Shown: positions 24,706 to 32,932 of the stretch, piece after piece
How the letters are laid out: each line of letters begins with the position of its first letter
How positions within the stretch are numbered: position 1 is the stretch's first letter
Origin: an uncultured Prevotella sp.
GTDB taxonomy: Bacteria > Bacteroidota > Bacteroidia > Bacteroidales > Bacteroidaceae
Reading direction: 5' to 3'
DNA: 43,906 nt
NCBI GenBank assembly: GCA_905236165.1
Contig: CAJOOC010000086.1
Location: forward strand, 1-43,906
The notes under the pieces: generated by a model
The model's input: only the letters and a program-made list of their open reading frames with translations
Told to the model about the DNA's origin: nothing
Database searches by the model: none
Program-made: the position numbers and the translations under genes

Positions 24706-24740
24706 GGGGCGGGATTGGGCATAAAGCCTCGTTCCGCTCC
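24706..24740 (+). terminator. Hairpin before the 24756 gene
   Basis: GGGGCGGGA (24706-24714) pairs with TTCCGCTCC (24732-24740) with two G-T pairs, with an inner GGC/GCC pair. It lies in a 91-bp gap and may act as an attenuator. Confidence 0.35.
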
Positions 24741-24755
24741 TTATATATTTATAAC

Positions 24756-25577
24756 ATGGACCATATTCTTACAGCGAAAATACATAATTTCCTCCAGCTT
24801 GCCAAACCCACGGAGGAACAAATACGGGAGGGAGCCACTTTATTGCTTCAGTGTAACCCTAACCGCGAACGCGGCATCTATAATACCGCCATGCGCCGGC
24901 CTGCTGCTGCATTGCCGTGGGTTCGCGCCGACCTGAAGAAGTACTACGATATCAGGATGCGAGGTCTTACCACGCCGGAAGTGGAGAAGTTCAACAGCGA
25001 GACGGTCAAGCGCGTGGAGCAGACACTTTCCCAGGTACCAAGCGGAATGGCACAGGAGGGCGGGGATGCCCCCGTCGTGCCTGTTCTGGGAACACGCGGA
25101 ATACGTGAAGACCACTACAGGCTGCCCCCGGAGATACAGGCCATCTGGGACCGTAATGCGGAAAGATGGAAGAAGATGGGTCGTCTGCATTTCCAGCTGG
25201 CACAGATGATAGCCAAGCCGGGCTATGCACCCTGCGACGGCAACGAACTCTGTTTCCAGCTCCGTAAGATTGACGATGACCTGCGCAATGACTACGATAT
25301 CTATGATTCGTATGTCGTCAAGGCAGACATCGATACTGCTTCTGATTCTTCTGATAAGCTAGAGGCCTTTACGGACAATGTGAGGACCATCCAGAATGCC
25401 CGTACCACCATATCCAGGTCTCTGTCACGCAAGACACCGCATACGGAGACTTCGCTGCAGAAGCTGCAGGATGCTGTCAACACCCTCTTCACCCTGAAGC
25501 AGAATATCAAGGCTGAGACGGCAGAAAAGCTGACAGCTCTCGGAATATCTGTCCCTAACAGAGATGCCGATGCCTAA
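24756..25577 (+). CDS. Hypothetical phage protein
   Basis: 273 residues, MDHILTAKIHNFLQLAKPTEEQI. It is mostly helical (QTLSQVPSGMAQ, PPEIQAIWDRNAERWKKMGRLHFQLAQM, then a C-terminal helical pair around LEAFTDNVRTIQNARTTISRSL). It has no signal or membrane segment. It overlaps the PLD-like gene by 14 bp. Position suggests a packaging or head-assembly role, which is unproven. Confidence 0.6.
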   Translation: MDHILTAKIHNFLQLAKPTEEQIREGATLLLQCNPNRERGIYNTAMRRPAAALPWVRADLKKYYDIRMRGLTTPEVEKFNSETVKRVEQTLSQVPSGMAQEGGDAPVVPVLGTRGIREDHYRLPPEIQAIWDRNAERWKKMGRLHFQLAQMIAKPGYAPCDGNELCFQLRKIDDDLRNDYDIYDSYVVKADIDTASDSSDKLEAFTDNVRTIQNARTTISRSLSRKTPHTETSLQKLQDAVNTLFTLKQNIKAETAEKLTALGISVPNRDADA

Positions 25578-26091
25578 GGGGAAAGATATCGGCCAGCTGT
25601 TGCGCCCTGTCCGTGTAGAGCCTTTGCAGGCTTATTTCGGACAGGGGCTGCACACGCTGGGCCTCCTTAATTGGCTGCTGCCACAGACAGGCAAGGCTGA
25701 CGTGTGGGTCAGCAGCTACAGCACCAGCGAACCGTTCCTCAGCGGTTTCTACTTGCTCAGGCAGAAAGGCTTCGTGAATTACTCTGCCATACTGCTTGAC
25801 CAAAGGGCAGCACGGAAGACACTCCATCTGGAGAGACTCCTGAGTGCAGCCTTCGAACATGTCCTGCTGGGGCAGAACCACTCGAAACTGTTGCTGGTGC
25901 ATAACAAAGATATCTGTGTGTCTGTCGTTACATCGCAGAACCAGACTTATGGCGCACGCGCCGAAAGTACAATCATCAGCACTGACCACAGGGTGTTCGA
26001 CTGCCTCATGCGGCAGTTCCTGGACATCTGCGGTAACGGTGCAGTAGAACTTGACCTGAAGAATGGAAAAGGCATTATTAACTCAGATTGA
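25564..26091 (+). CDS. Phospholipase D-like domain protein
   Basis: 175 residues. An H-x-K motif is present (H106-S-K108 in GQNHSKLLLVHN), followed at the usual distance by SQNQTYGARAEST, similar to the Asn/Glu side of the HKD signature of PLD-family nucleases. VWVSSYSTSEPFL earlier matches the family's first strand. Only one HKD-type copy is present, so activity would need a dimer, as in Nuc-like nucleases. A nuclease or nucleic-acid-processing role in packaging is possible. The assignment is by motif and not certain. Confidence 0.55.
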   Translation: MPMPKGKDIGQLLRPVRVEPLQAYFGQGLHTLGLLNWLLPQTGKADVWVSSYSTSEPFLSGFYLLRQKGFVNYSAILLDQRAARKTLHLERLLSAAFEHVLLGQNHSKLLLVHNKDICVSVVTSQNQTYGARAESTIISTDHRVFDCLMRQFLDICGNGAVELDLKNGKGIINSD

Positions 26092-26332
26092 GCCGCTGGC
26101 ACGGCTGCTGCTGACTCCTTCCCAGATTGGCGATCTTTTGGGGCTGAGTGGTGAGGAGGTGGCAGAGCTGCAGAACCCATACAAGGTGGCAGGCAAGTTA
26201 TACCGCCGCATCCTTGCAGAACAGGCGCGAGACTTGCATGAGAAGACGTTGCGCCTGGCTGACGTAGGATCGCCCACAGCCATTGATGAAGCCAACCAAT
26301 GGCTCAGGACAGCACAGATAAGTATAGAATGA
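26063..26332 (+). CDS. Small packaging-associated protein
   Basis: 89 residues, helical (LARLLLTPSQIGDLLGLSGEEVAELQNP), with a helix-turn-helix-like spacing. It overlaps the PLD-like gene by 29 bp and the next gene by ATGA. The place in front of the terminase genes suggests a DNA-binding packaging factor; the family is not recognised. Confidence 0.5.
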   Translation: MEKALLTQIEPLARLLLTPSQIGDLLGLSGEEVAELQNPYKVAGKLYRRILAEQARDLHEKTLRLADVGSPTAIDEANQWLRTAQISIE

Positions 26333-26988
26333 GATTCGACATCGACTTATATTCCGATAACCTAATGCTTCCGGTAGAGACGCTGCAGGCCAACAAAATG
26401 GCTCCGCAGGTCATCAGCCGCATTCTGCGCCTGCGTGATATCTACAACTATATGTTGCGCAACCCGCTGAAGAAAGACCGTGAATATATCGACTATATAC
26501 AGGCTTCCTACACCGGTTCCGACGGCAAACCGTTGTCTAAGCGTAAAGCCTATGAGGACATCGAGATTCTGCATGCCATCATAGGGAACCTGCAGCAGTG
26601 CTCCAAAGAGTGGCACCGCTGGCGCTTCAACAACATGATTATGGAGGGCTATGCCATAGCACTGCGCAAGGAAGATGCAGCAGCCATCGCAAAGCTGGCA
26701 CGGCAGTATGGCAAATATAACCAACTCGATAAGGAGGATGAGCATGACAGGGGCTATGGAGAAATCCCGAAGATAGTCTTTACCTTCGACGTATCGGCTA
26801 TGGGATTCCAACCTATCGCCAACCTGCAGCATGTCATAGAAGAGCTGGAGGCTCATTTCTCACATTCCTTCTACAACCGTATGGTGGAGGATGCCGACGT
26901 CGTGGAACTGACAGATGCCGTGACAGAAAAGGAGAAACAGGTGGCCAAACAGATTGCAAATAATGCAGACACAACAGCAATATCTTAA
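26329..26988 (+). CDS. Probable small terminase subunit
   Basis: 219 residues from MRFDIDLYSDNL, chosen for the ATGA overlap with the gene before; an in-frame start 30 bp earlier is possible. It is strongly helical (KMAPQVISRILRLRDIYNYMLRN, then DAAAIAKLARQYGKYNQLDKEDE). The location just before the large terminase, overlapping it by 35 bp, is the usual place for the small subunit, which binds the packaging site on phage DNA. The assignment is from position and helical pattern, not motif. Confidence 0.5.
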   Translation: MRFDIDLYSDNLMLPVETLQANKMAPQVISRILRLRDIYNYMLRNPLKKDREYIDYIQASYTGSDGKPLSKRKAYEDIEILHAIIGNLQQCSKEWHRWRFNNMIMEGYAIALRKEDAAAIAKLARQYGKYNQLDKEDEHDRGYGEIPKIVFTFDVSAMGFQPIANLQHVIEELEAHFSHSFYNRMVEDADVVELTDAVTEKEKQVAKQIANNADTTAIS

Positions 26989-28591
26989 CCCGGCACAGGC
27001 ATACATGCTGGCCTTGCTCACAAAGAATATGACAATGGTGGGCGGTCGCGGCATAGGCAAGGGGCTTATTGCCGCCTCTATCCTCAGGCGAAATATCGAA
27101 GGGATGCCGGGCAGCAACACTGCACTCGTCGGCCCCAACTCGAAGCGCATGTGGACGAATATCATCCCATCGTGGGACACACACCTCCGGCGCTGGGGCT
27201 TCGTCGAGAACGTACACTATGCATGGGGAAAGAAACCGGCCAAGGCGTGGGGATGGAAAGAGCCTATCATCAAGCCAATGAACTGGGAAAACACACTATC
27301 CTTCTATAATGGCTCATACGCTACGGTCATAAGTCAGGACCGAAAAGGTACATCCAACTCACAGTCGTTTGACTTCGTCCTGATAGACGAGGCGAAATTC
27401 ATCAACTTCGAACAGCTGAAGGATGAGACCTACCCGGCCAATCGAGGTAACGGCAACGCCTTCGGACATCTATACTACCATCATGGCATCTGTAAGTTCT
27501 CCGATATGCCTACTACCAAGAAAGGTAGCTGGTTCCTGAATGACCGTGATAAATGCAACCCCGAGAAAGTAAAGATGCTCGAGGGTCTGCTGCTGGAGCT
27601 CTCCATGGTAAAGAAACGGCTGGCTGACATGGTGGCCGCCAATCTGAGACCTTCGGCAGCAGAGATGCACTACCTGCGCCGCCTGTCGCGCACAGTAAAC
27701 ATGCTGCGCGCTGAAACATATCTGTATAAGGAGTTCAGCAGCATACAGAACCTCGAGATACTGGGAGAGGAGTTTATCCGTCAGTGTTACCGCGACATGC
27801 CGCCGGCTACGTTCCGCACCACAATCATGTGCCGGCGCGTGGAGCATAGCGAGGACTCGTTCTATAACGCTAAATCTGACCGTAACCTCTATACCGCCGT
27901 CAACAAGACGTATATAGACTCCCTGGGCTACGATATGAACAAGCTGCGCCACGTGGACTGTCGTACCGATGCCGATATCATACCGACGGATCCGCTCTGG
28001 GTGGCATTCGATGCCAACGCTAACATCAACTGGGGCGTAATAGGGCAGCCTGGGGCAGACATGAAACTGCGCATCCTGAAGAGTTTCTACGTCAAGTACG
28101 AACGCCGCCTGCCTGAGCTGGTAGATGATATCTGTCTCTATTATGAACCGCTGAAGCACAAGGAAATCGTATTCGTATTCGATTCTACGTTCGTCGGCAA
28201 CAACTACGGCGTGTCAAAATCCGATTTCCATACCATTATTACTAACAGATTCATTCAGAACGGCTGGATCGTGCGTGAGCTGTATATCGGCAAGCCTTGG
28301 GAGCACCCTGTCAAGCAGCAGCTAATCAATGGCATGTTCCTCGGACAGCGAACCTACCAGATTCTGATCAATGAAGAGAATAACCCGGATATGCTCAACT
28401 CCGTCGACTCTGCAATGACCGTGAATGGCACCAACCAGAAAGATAAGACTGGAGAGAAGGATCCTGAGACTGAAGAAAACCCCTTGCAGGGCCGCACCGA
28501 TGGCTCTGATGCCTTCGACACTCTCTGCATCGGCGTAGAGGCAGGCAACGCCGTCCTCTATGGTGGCGGCGGGGGCGGCGGTATCGCATAG
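26954..28591 (+). CDS. terL: Terminase large subunit
   Basis: 545 residues; the motor and nuclease that pack DNA into the prohead. The ATPase has Walker A GGRGIGKG at 30-37 and Walker B FVLIDE ending in D145-E146. The RNase H-like nuclease acidic residues are D353 (AFDANANIN), D410 (VFDSTFVG) and D516/D519/D522 (DGSDAFD). The start overlaps the small-subunit-like gene by 35 bp. The C-terminus is a run of glycines (LYGGGGGGGIA), unusual and probably disordered. A hairpin that may terminate transcription follows. Confidence 0.88.
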   Translation: MQIMQTQQQYLNPAQAYMLALLTKNMTMVGGRGIGKGLIAASILRRNIEGMPGSNTALVGPNSKRMWTNIIPSWDTHLRRWGFVENVHYAWGKKPAKAWGWKEPIIKPMNWENTLSFYNGSYATVISQDRKGTSNSQSFDFVLIDEAKFINFEQLKDETYPANRGNGNAFGHLYYHHGICKFSDMPTTKKGSWFLNDRDKCNPEKVKMLEGLLLELSMVKKRLADMVAANLRPSAAEMHYLRRLSRTVNMLRAETYLYKEFSSIQNLEILGEEFIRQCYRDMPPATFRTTIMCRRVEHSEDSFYNAKSDRNLYTAVNKTYIDSLGYDMNKLRHVDCRTDADIIPTDPLWVAFDANANINWGVIGQPGADMKLRILKSFYVKYERRLPELVDDICLYYEPLKHKEIVFVFDSTFVGNNYGVSKSDFHTIITNRFIQNGWIVRELYIGKPWEHPVKQQLINGMFLGQRTYQILINEENNPDMLNSVDSAMTVNGTNQKDKTGEKDPETEENPLQGRTDGSDAFDTLCIGVEAGNAVLYGGGGGGGIA

Positions 28592-28625
28592 CTGCTTTTT
28601 TTTCTTTTTCTTGAAAGAAGTACTG

Positions 28626-28666
28626 ACGGGCGGGCGCGTTTTGCGTTCGCCTGTTCCCGTTTTATT
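28626..28666 (+). terminator. Possible terminator after terL
   Basis: ACGGG (28626-28630) pairs with CCCGT (28656-28660), with an inner helix interrupted by a TT bulge, then TTTATT. It starts the 625-bp gap 28592-29216. The rest of that gap has overlapping weak frames on both strands with no promoter or conserved start, so I see no supported gene. Confidence 0.4.
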
Positions 28667-29216
28667 ACCTGCCTTATTTAATCCCTGCAGCTTCCTATCC
28701 TGATGGACGCTCATACTCCCTTCCTGATTGGCTGTTTTTCCTCAGGTGTAAATTATCTATACCATAATAAACTCTGCATGATACCCACTTCCAGGCATCA
28801 TAGTTGCCTGGCTGATGGTGGCACGCCATGGTGTTAGGCTCTAACCGCAAATGGTGCTCTCGTCTGCTCTGTATGACATGCCTGCGCGATATTGCGGGGC
28901 GGTTTGCAGAGCTGTTGTGGATATGGATGTCTCTGATGTTGGTCATGCCGTTGTTCATGGCACTTGTTTCTCCCCTTGTAGGGCTAGTCATTTTTACTTT
29001 GCAAATTTAGCAAGGGCGGCATCCTGCAAGTACCTCGATGCTATTTCTTCAGAATATTTTGAAACGCTTTCCTGATTTGCCGGGCAAATAAGGTTTTTCT
29101 AAATATTCATCGAAATTCCTTGCCTTTACATGCCTGCTCCCCTTCTGCTCTTTTTCGCACGTAAAAATCGAAAAGCCCAAAGGGCACAAGTTAAACCATC
29201 TAAACAACTTACAACA

Positions 29217-29438
29217 ATGACCCACAATGTTCAGACATCCATCTTCAGCCACAACCGCTTGTATGCTAACCACTACTACCTGAATCTCTATCAGGCCTTC
29301 ATCAACACAGAGGACGGTGAGACCTTTGAATATGAGGTTGAAGCCGACACCTTCCACGAAGCCACACAAAAAGCCGAGGAGTATGCTTACAGCCTGGGAG
29401 TGGATATCACCTATGTAGAAGTATATCACATGGTATAA
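29217..29438 (+). CDS. Hypothetical small accessory protein
   Basis: 73 residues from MTHNVQTSIFSHN, chosen over a longer in-frame start because the A-rich leader before it (AAACAACTTACAACA) is typical for Bacteroidetes. It has an alpha-beta pattern (YYLNLYQAF, FEYEVEADTFHEATQKAEEYAYSLGVDITYVEVYH), like small PII-like or HicB-like folds. No function is proposed. Confidence 0.5.
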   Translation: MTHNVQTSIFSHNRLYANHYYLNLYQAFINTEDGETFEYEVEADTFHEATQKAEEYAYSLGVDITYVEVYHMV

Positions 29439-29473
29439 TAAATAAATTCTTCACAATTAAAACAGTTACAATC

Positions 29474-29995
29474 ATGGAAGAGAAAATGATCGTTGTCAAC
29501 AGAACTAAGTCAAACAGCTCAAGTCTTATGGTTTGGCAGGTAGCAATCACCGGGGAAACATTCGTGAAATACTGCAAAAGCCCCCTCAAAGCCCTCCGTT
29601 TGGCTTTCTTGCTGAAAAAGTCTAAAGGCGTGAACATCGCTATGGAAACCATCGCCTCCCTCAAACAGGAGATTAGCCACCAGAAGGAAAGGCTGCAGCA
29701 GCCCGATGTGGAGAGTATCGAAGTACAGGAGACATCTGTTACGATGCGGCGCTTTAAGGAGTTTAAGTCTAAGCATCCGGATGCGTTGCTATTATTCAGG
29801 AATGGTGATTTCTTCACGGCCTATTACCAAGACGCTGAAGATATAAGCGATATCCTGGGCATCGCTATCACTAAGAAAGGTAAGCGCATCACTGCCTCTT
29901 TCCCATACGACGCCCTTGACACATATCTGCCTAAACTTGTCAGGGCAGGCAAGCGTGTCGCCATTTGCGAAACAAAGACTGAGACAGCTGCTTAG
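29474..29995 (+). CDS. Protein with a MutS domain I-like module
   Basis: 173 residues. The C-terminal half (91-167) closely follows the MutS mismatch-recognition domain: FKEFKSKHPDALLLFRNGDFF, then DAEDISDILGIAITKK and SFPYDALDTYLPKLVRAG, ending RVAICE. The aromatic of the recognition loop is kept (F113 in GDFFTAY), but the Glu of the FYE motif is replaced by Thr (T115). No clamp, core or ATPase of MutS is present, so this is a solo module, perhaps used to bind distorted DNA or to compete with MutS. The N-terminal 90 residues are not recognised. The gene is in an accessory block. Confidence 0.7.
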   Translation: MEEKMIVVNRTKSNSSSLMVWQVAITGETFVKYCKSPLKALRLAFLLKKSKGVNIAMETIASLKQEISHQKERLQQPDVESIEVQETSVTMRRFKEFKSKHPDALLLFRNGDFFTAYYQDAEDISDILGIAITKKGKRITASFPYDALDTYLPKLVRAGKRVAICETKTETAA

Positions 29996-30035
29996 GCGGC
30001 CTCAGTCCTTCTTGCTAACTTTAATTTATGAAGTC

Positions 30036-30557
30036 ATGATAAAGTATGCTCTCTTCGATTATGTCCCTAAGCGTTTTCTTAAACGCGTGACATTTGAACA
30101 GCAGGATATCTGCCGTAAGCTCCTCGGCTTCAAACAGGGTAAAAACATCTATTCCCGCTGGGCAGCACGGTTGATCTCCCGCGCTCTTGCCGGTACTGAC
30201 CTTAAAAATGTCACAATCGTCTGTATACCTGCCAGCACGCAATACGCGTATGTTCGCAGATGGAAGCTGTTCTCTGCTGAGCTGTGCCGGATGACAGGCG
30301 CCATCAATGGCTTCGACCGCATACAGGTGTGCGGTACTCGCAGTAAGGCTCATATCTCAGGAGTGCATGAACTTTCAAACAACTTCGGACGTTGTGTTCA
30401 TATCGACACGGATTTCTTCTATGGCAAGAAAGTCCTGGTCATCGATGATGTTTACACTACTGGTAAAACGTCCAGCTCGTTCATAAATGCTATGCAGTCA
30501 TCCGGGGCTTACGTCCTGGCAGCTATGTTCCTTGGCAGAACTAAAAGGTTCTTCTGA
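30036..30557 (+). CDS. Phosphoribosyltransferase-like protein
   Basis: 173 residues from the ATG at MIKYALFDYVPKR; a longer in-frame start overlaps the MutS-like gene. The PRPP-binding signature is clear at 133-145 (VLVIDDVYTTGKT), preceded by a ComF-like central sheet (VTIVCIPASTQYAYVRRWKLF). The N-terminus lacks the ComF zinc finger. PRTases move a phosphoribosyl group; ComF-like members act in DNA uptake or damage-linked functions, and some mobile-element copies have unknown targets. It ends 37 bp before a palindromic operator-like element. Confidence 0.75.
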   Translation: MIKYALFDYVPKRFLKRVTFEQQDICRKLLGFKQGKNIYSRWAARLISRALAGTDLKNVTIVCIPASTQYAYVRRWKLFSAELCRMTGAINGFDRIQVCGTRSKAHISGVHELSNNFGRCVHIDTDFFYGKKVLVIDDVYTTGKTSSSFINAMQSSGAYVLAAMFLGRTKRFF

Positions 30558-30606
30558 AACAGGTGAATGATTATCAGTAACTACTCAGTTGTTAAATATT
30601 GTATAA

Positions 30607-30624
30607 ACTACAAATATTTGTAGT
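30607..30624. promoter_or_regulatory. Perfect 18-bp palindrome, candidate operator
   Basis: ACTACAAAT is mirrored by ATTTGTAGT with no spacer. The half-site ATTTGTAGT recurs at 30647-30655, touching the -7 element TACCTTTG of the following promoter. Confidence 0.6.
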
Positions 30625-30654
30625 AAAACGCTTGCATAGTACGAAAATTTGTAG

Positions 30655-30662
30655 TACCTTTG
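30655..30662 (+). promoter_or_regulatory. Promoter -7 element for the 30681 gene
   Basis: TACCTTTG with TTG at 30632-30634 (20-bp spacer), 18 bp before the ATG. The repeated half-site ATTTGTAGT abuts it. Confidence 0.6.
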
Positions 30663-30680
30663 CATTGTCTTAATAAAACA

Positions 30681-30851
30681 ATGTACAATCAAATGAAACA
30701 GAAATCAGAATTCATGGAAGTTACACCCGACGAAAGGGAGCTTCTCGAAGCTGTCAGGAACTATAACAAATCCTTCCCCGATGGATATCCGGAACTGCTA
30801 TGGTACGCTCAAGAGTTGTTCGACAATATGGTTAGACAGCCTTACTACTAA
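30681..30851 (+). CDS. Hypothetical 56-residue protein
   Basis: 56 residues, MYNQMKQKSEFMEVTPDERELLEAV, helical and charged with an aromatic end (YPELLWYAQELFDNMVRQPYY). The start follows the promoter by 18 bp. It may be the gene controlled by the adjacent palindrome. A 9-bp-stem hairpin (CCTCTCCCC with GGGGAGAGG, 30861-30884) follows it. Confidence 0.55.
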   Translation: MYNQMKQKSEFMEVTPDERELLEAVRNYNKSFPDGYPELLWYAQELFDNMVRQPYY

Positions 30852-30860
30852 AGAACAATG

Positions 30861-30884
30861 CCTCTCCCCGTTCATGGGGAGAGG
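30861..30884 (+). terminator. Hairpin after the 30681 gene
   Basis: CCTCTCCCC (30861-30869) pairs with GGGGAGAGG (30876-30884), loop of 6. There is no clear T-run, so it may be an attenuator. Confidence 0.4.
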
Positions 30885-30907
30885 ATTAATAAAATAACAC
30901 TTAAAAC

Positions 30908-31171
30908 ATGACAAGTATGGAAGCTGTAATGGAATGCCCGGTCATAGTGACCGATATGAAAAGAAGAGTTAAGGACATACAGATGGCTATCTCATGGCGT
31001 GATTTCTCGAACACGTATTTTCAGAGGTCATCGTCTTGGTTTTACCACAAGATGGACGGCATAGACGGTAATGGCGGTCTGGGCGGGTTTAGTGAGGAGG
31101 AAGCAGAACAGATGCGCGGTGCTCTGATAGACCTTTCCAACCGTATCCGCAGAGTTGCAGAGAATATTTAG
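30908..31171 (+). CDS. Hypothetical protein, DUF5053-like
   Basis: 87 residues, MTSMEAVMECPVIVTDMKRRVKDIQMAISW. The ISWRDFSNTYFQRSSSWFYHKMDGIDGNGG stretch recalls a small helical family common in Bacteroides mobile elements that I associate with DUF5053; that memory is not firm. The function is unknown. Confidence 0.55.
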   Translation: MTSMEAVMECPVIVTDMKRRVKDIQMAISWRDFSNTYFQRSSSWFYHKMDGIDGNGGLGGFSEEEAEQMRGALIDLSNRIRRVAENI

Positions 31172-31234
31172 GCGAGGCTTCATTGGCCTTATTAAGACAC
31201 AAGCCGCCCGTCCGCCTGCGGGCGCAGTTTTATA

Positions 31235-31268
31235 CCCCAACCATTAATGCGATGGTTGGGGTTTTCTG
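31235..31268 (+). terminator. Terminator closing the accessory block
   Basis: CCCCAACCAT (31235-31244) and ATGGTTGGGG (31252-31261) form a perfect 10-bp stem followed by TTTTCT. It opens a 448-bp gap (31172-31619). That gap also holds a CACACTTT/AAAGTGTG inverted repeat (31455-31485) and a promoter, and no supported gene. Confidence 0.75.
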
Positions 31269-31585
31269 TTTGCCGGCCATTGACTGCCGATAGCTTCTCC
31301 TCCCTACTAATACATATACCGATGCCTTGCGAAGCGTGTAATTACACTCCGTGCGTAGGGCGGTGTAGGGGTACCTTCAGACAAACTTCCTTGTTCGTCC
31401 AAGGAAGCGAAGACGTAGATGCTGAAAATCAGTGTTTTACAAAAAATCGGTGTTCACACTTTTTTTTGAGGCGTAACAAAGTGTGATTACAACTCGGTTC
31501 CTTCTGCATCTTCTCCTTAATCCTCCTTCGTGCCCTTGCCCCGAAGATGGCCATGCGTGTATTTTCAGTATTAAAGGTTTCTACG

Positions 31586-31593
31586 TACCTTTG
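31586..31593 (+). promoter_or_regulatory. Promoter -7 element for the second virion block
   Basis: TACCTTTG, 26 bp before the ATG at 31620. The -33 region is a degenerate TTTC, so this is weaker than the other promoters. Confidence 0.55.
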
Positions 31594-31619
31594 CAATATA
31601 ATCGACAGAGAAGATTAAT

Positions 31620-32663
31620 ATGGGCATACAGCTATCGTCGCTTAGCGGCAGGACATATTTTACGAGCGACATTCCGGATGTGGACATCAGAACCTCAGGA
31701 GACGACTCTGTAGAGGTTACTGTCAGTTGTGACGGAGAGCAGGTGTTAAAGGAATCTATGTGGCCGGTAGAGAACGTCGTTACGGTCAATGCTCTTGGCG
31801 AGCTCCTTGAGCCTTACGTCAGGAAACGTCTGGTGTCAAGCGTGACGGTCAGTGTATTGTCATCTGATAGTGGCACGTCTTCCGCAACAGCCACGGTTCT
31901 CTATTCCCGTGCTGATGTGGGGATTGATGCAAGTACTTTTTACAACAGCTATTTCCTGAGTATCCTTCAAGGCCCTAAAACAACGGCATTGGGGCGACTG
32001 GAGCTGTTGTGGTATTACGGGGGCGATAGTGCAAAGGTAACGGCAGAATATAACGACGGTACCACGTCTCTGTTAGATGCCGTTATTGAGACAAGCACAA
32101 CACAGTACAGTTGCATTAATGCCAGTGCAGAATACTACACTCAGCAGGGAAAGACTCTGTCGGCATATACCATACATGCAGGTCTCCGGAGTCAGCGGTT
32201 CATTGTAGACCATCTGGTACCCGACTGTGCTCCCATAATGGAGTTCTACAATTCATTCGGGGTTTGGGAACTCCTGTATTGCACAGGGACGCATAAGGTG
32301 GCGCCAGAGTACAAGCGTGACTCCGCGCGTATCAGCGGCAAGACCCGCAATTACCGTATAGAGGAAACCCGTAAGTTTGAGGCTGACACGGGAATCCTGA
32401 CAAAGCCGATGGCCACATGGGTCGATGAGCTGTTCCGCTCTGACGAGGTATATGTGGTGAATGTCTATGGTGGCAGTGTGGAGAACCGTGACAGCGGCAA
32501 GGAGGTAGTTATCACCGAATCAAAGAGTGAGGTGACCAATGAAGATGACAATATGCCGCATTTCTCGTTCACCTATCACTATGCCCAGCGTATACACAAC
32601 GTGCTGCAGCTGGGGCGAGTGGGCAGGATATTCGACAATACCTTCGACCATACTTTCAACTGA
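31620..32663 (+). CDS. Hypothetical virion structural protein
   Basis: 347 residues, MGIQLSSLSGRTYFTSDIPDVDIRT. It is almost entirely beta-strand-like (VEVTVSCDGEQVLKES, SVTVSVLSSDSGTSSATATVLYS), with a final part around FSFTYHYAQRIHNVLQLGR. It opens the operon that leads to the portal and may be a baseplate, tail or head-fibre component. No family is recognised. Confidence 0.6.
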   Translation: MGIQLSSLSGRTYFTSDIPDVDIRTSGDDSVEVTVSCDGEQVLKESMWPVENVVTVNALGELLEPYVRKRLVSSVTVSVLSSDSGTSSATATVLYSRADVGIDASTFYNSYFLSILQGPKTTALGRLELLWYYGGDSAKVTAEYNDGTTSLLDAVIETSTTQYSCINASAEYYTQQGKTLSAYTIHAGLRSQRFIVDHLVPDCAPIMEFYNSFGVWELLYCTGTHKVAPEYKRDSARISGKTRNYRIEETRKFEADTGILTKPMATWVDELFRSDEVYVVNVYGGSVENRDSGKEVVITESKSEVTNEDDNMPHFSFTYHYAQRIHNVLQLGRVGRIFDNTFDHTFN

Positions 32664-32932
32664 TGAATCAGGCTATAAATAAAAAAGTAAAATCGGCGGT
32701 GCACCTTAAGGAAGCACAGCTGTTTCTTGACGAATGCCGCCGTACCCACGAACTGGTATGGCTGACAGTATTGACGAAGGAAGGGAGGCTGTGCCGCTAT
32801 GAAGGATGGCAAGTCCTCAGCAGCTGGTGGCGGCGTGGTACCCACGACTTTAAGAACCCGAAGAACGGACAAATGCGCAAGGTGCGTGACGTGCTGATAT
32901 TTGAGATTAACGGACATCCGGTATATATATGA
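32663..32932 (+). CDS. Hypothetical small protein before the portal gene
   Basis: 89 residues, MNQAINKKVKSAVHLKEAQLFL; the start overlaps the previous stop by one base and the stop overlaps the next start. The core (HELVWLTVLTKEGRLCRYEGWQVLSSWWRRGTHDF) is Trp-rich. The tight coupling suggests a co-assembled connector factor. No family is recognised. Confidence 0.55.
   Translation: MNQAINKKVKSAVHLKEAQLFLDECRRTHELVWLTVLTKEGRLCRYEGWQVLSSWWRRGTHDFKNPKNGQMRKVRDVLIFEINGHPVYI

Noticed and set aside
28695..29010. Overlapping frames on both strands (60 and 98 residues) in the gap after terL; the + frame ends with a hydrophobic stretch
   Set aside because: No promoter or A-rich leader, mutual overlap, and no recognisable motif. 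The hydrophobic stretch alone is not enough.
31322..31486. Cysteine-rich short frame (MPCEACNYTPCVG) in the gap before 31620
   Set aside because: It has no start signals, passes through a T-rich inverted repeat, and lies in a gap between a terminator and a promoter.
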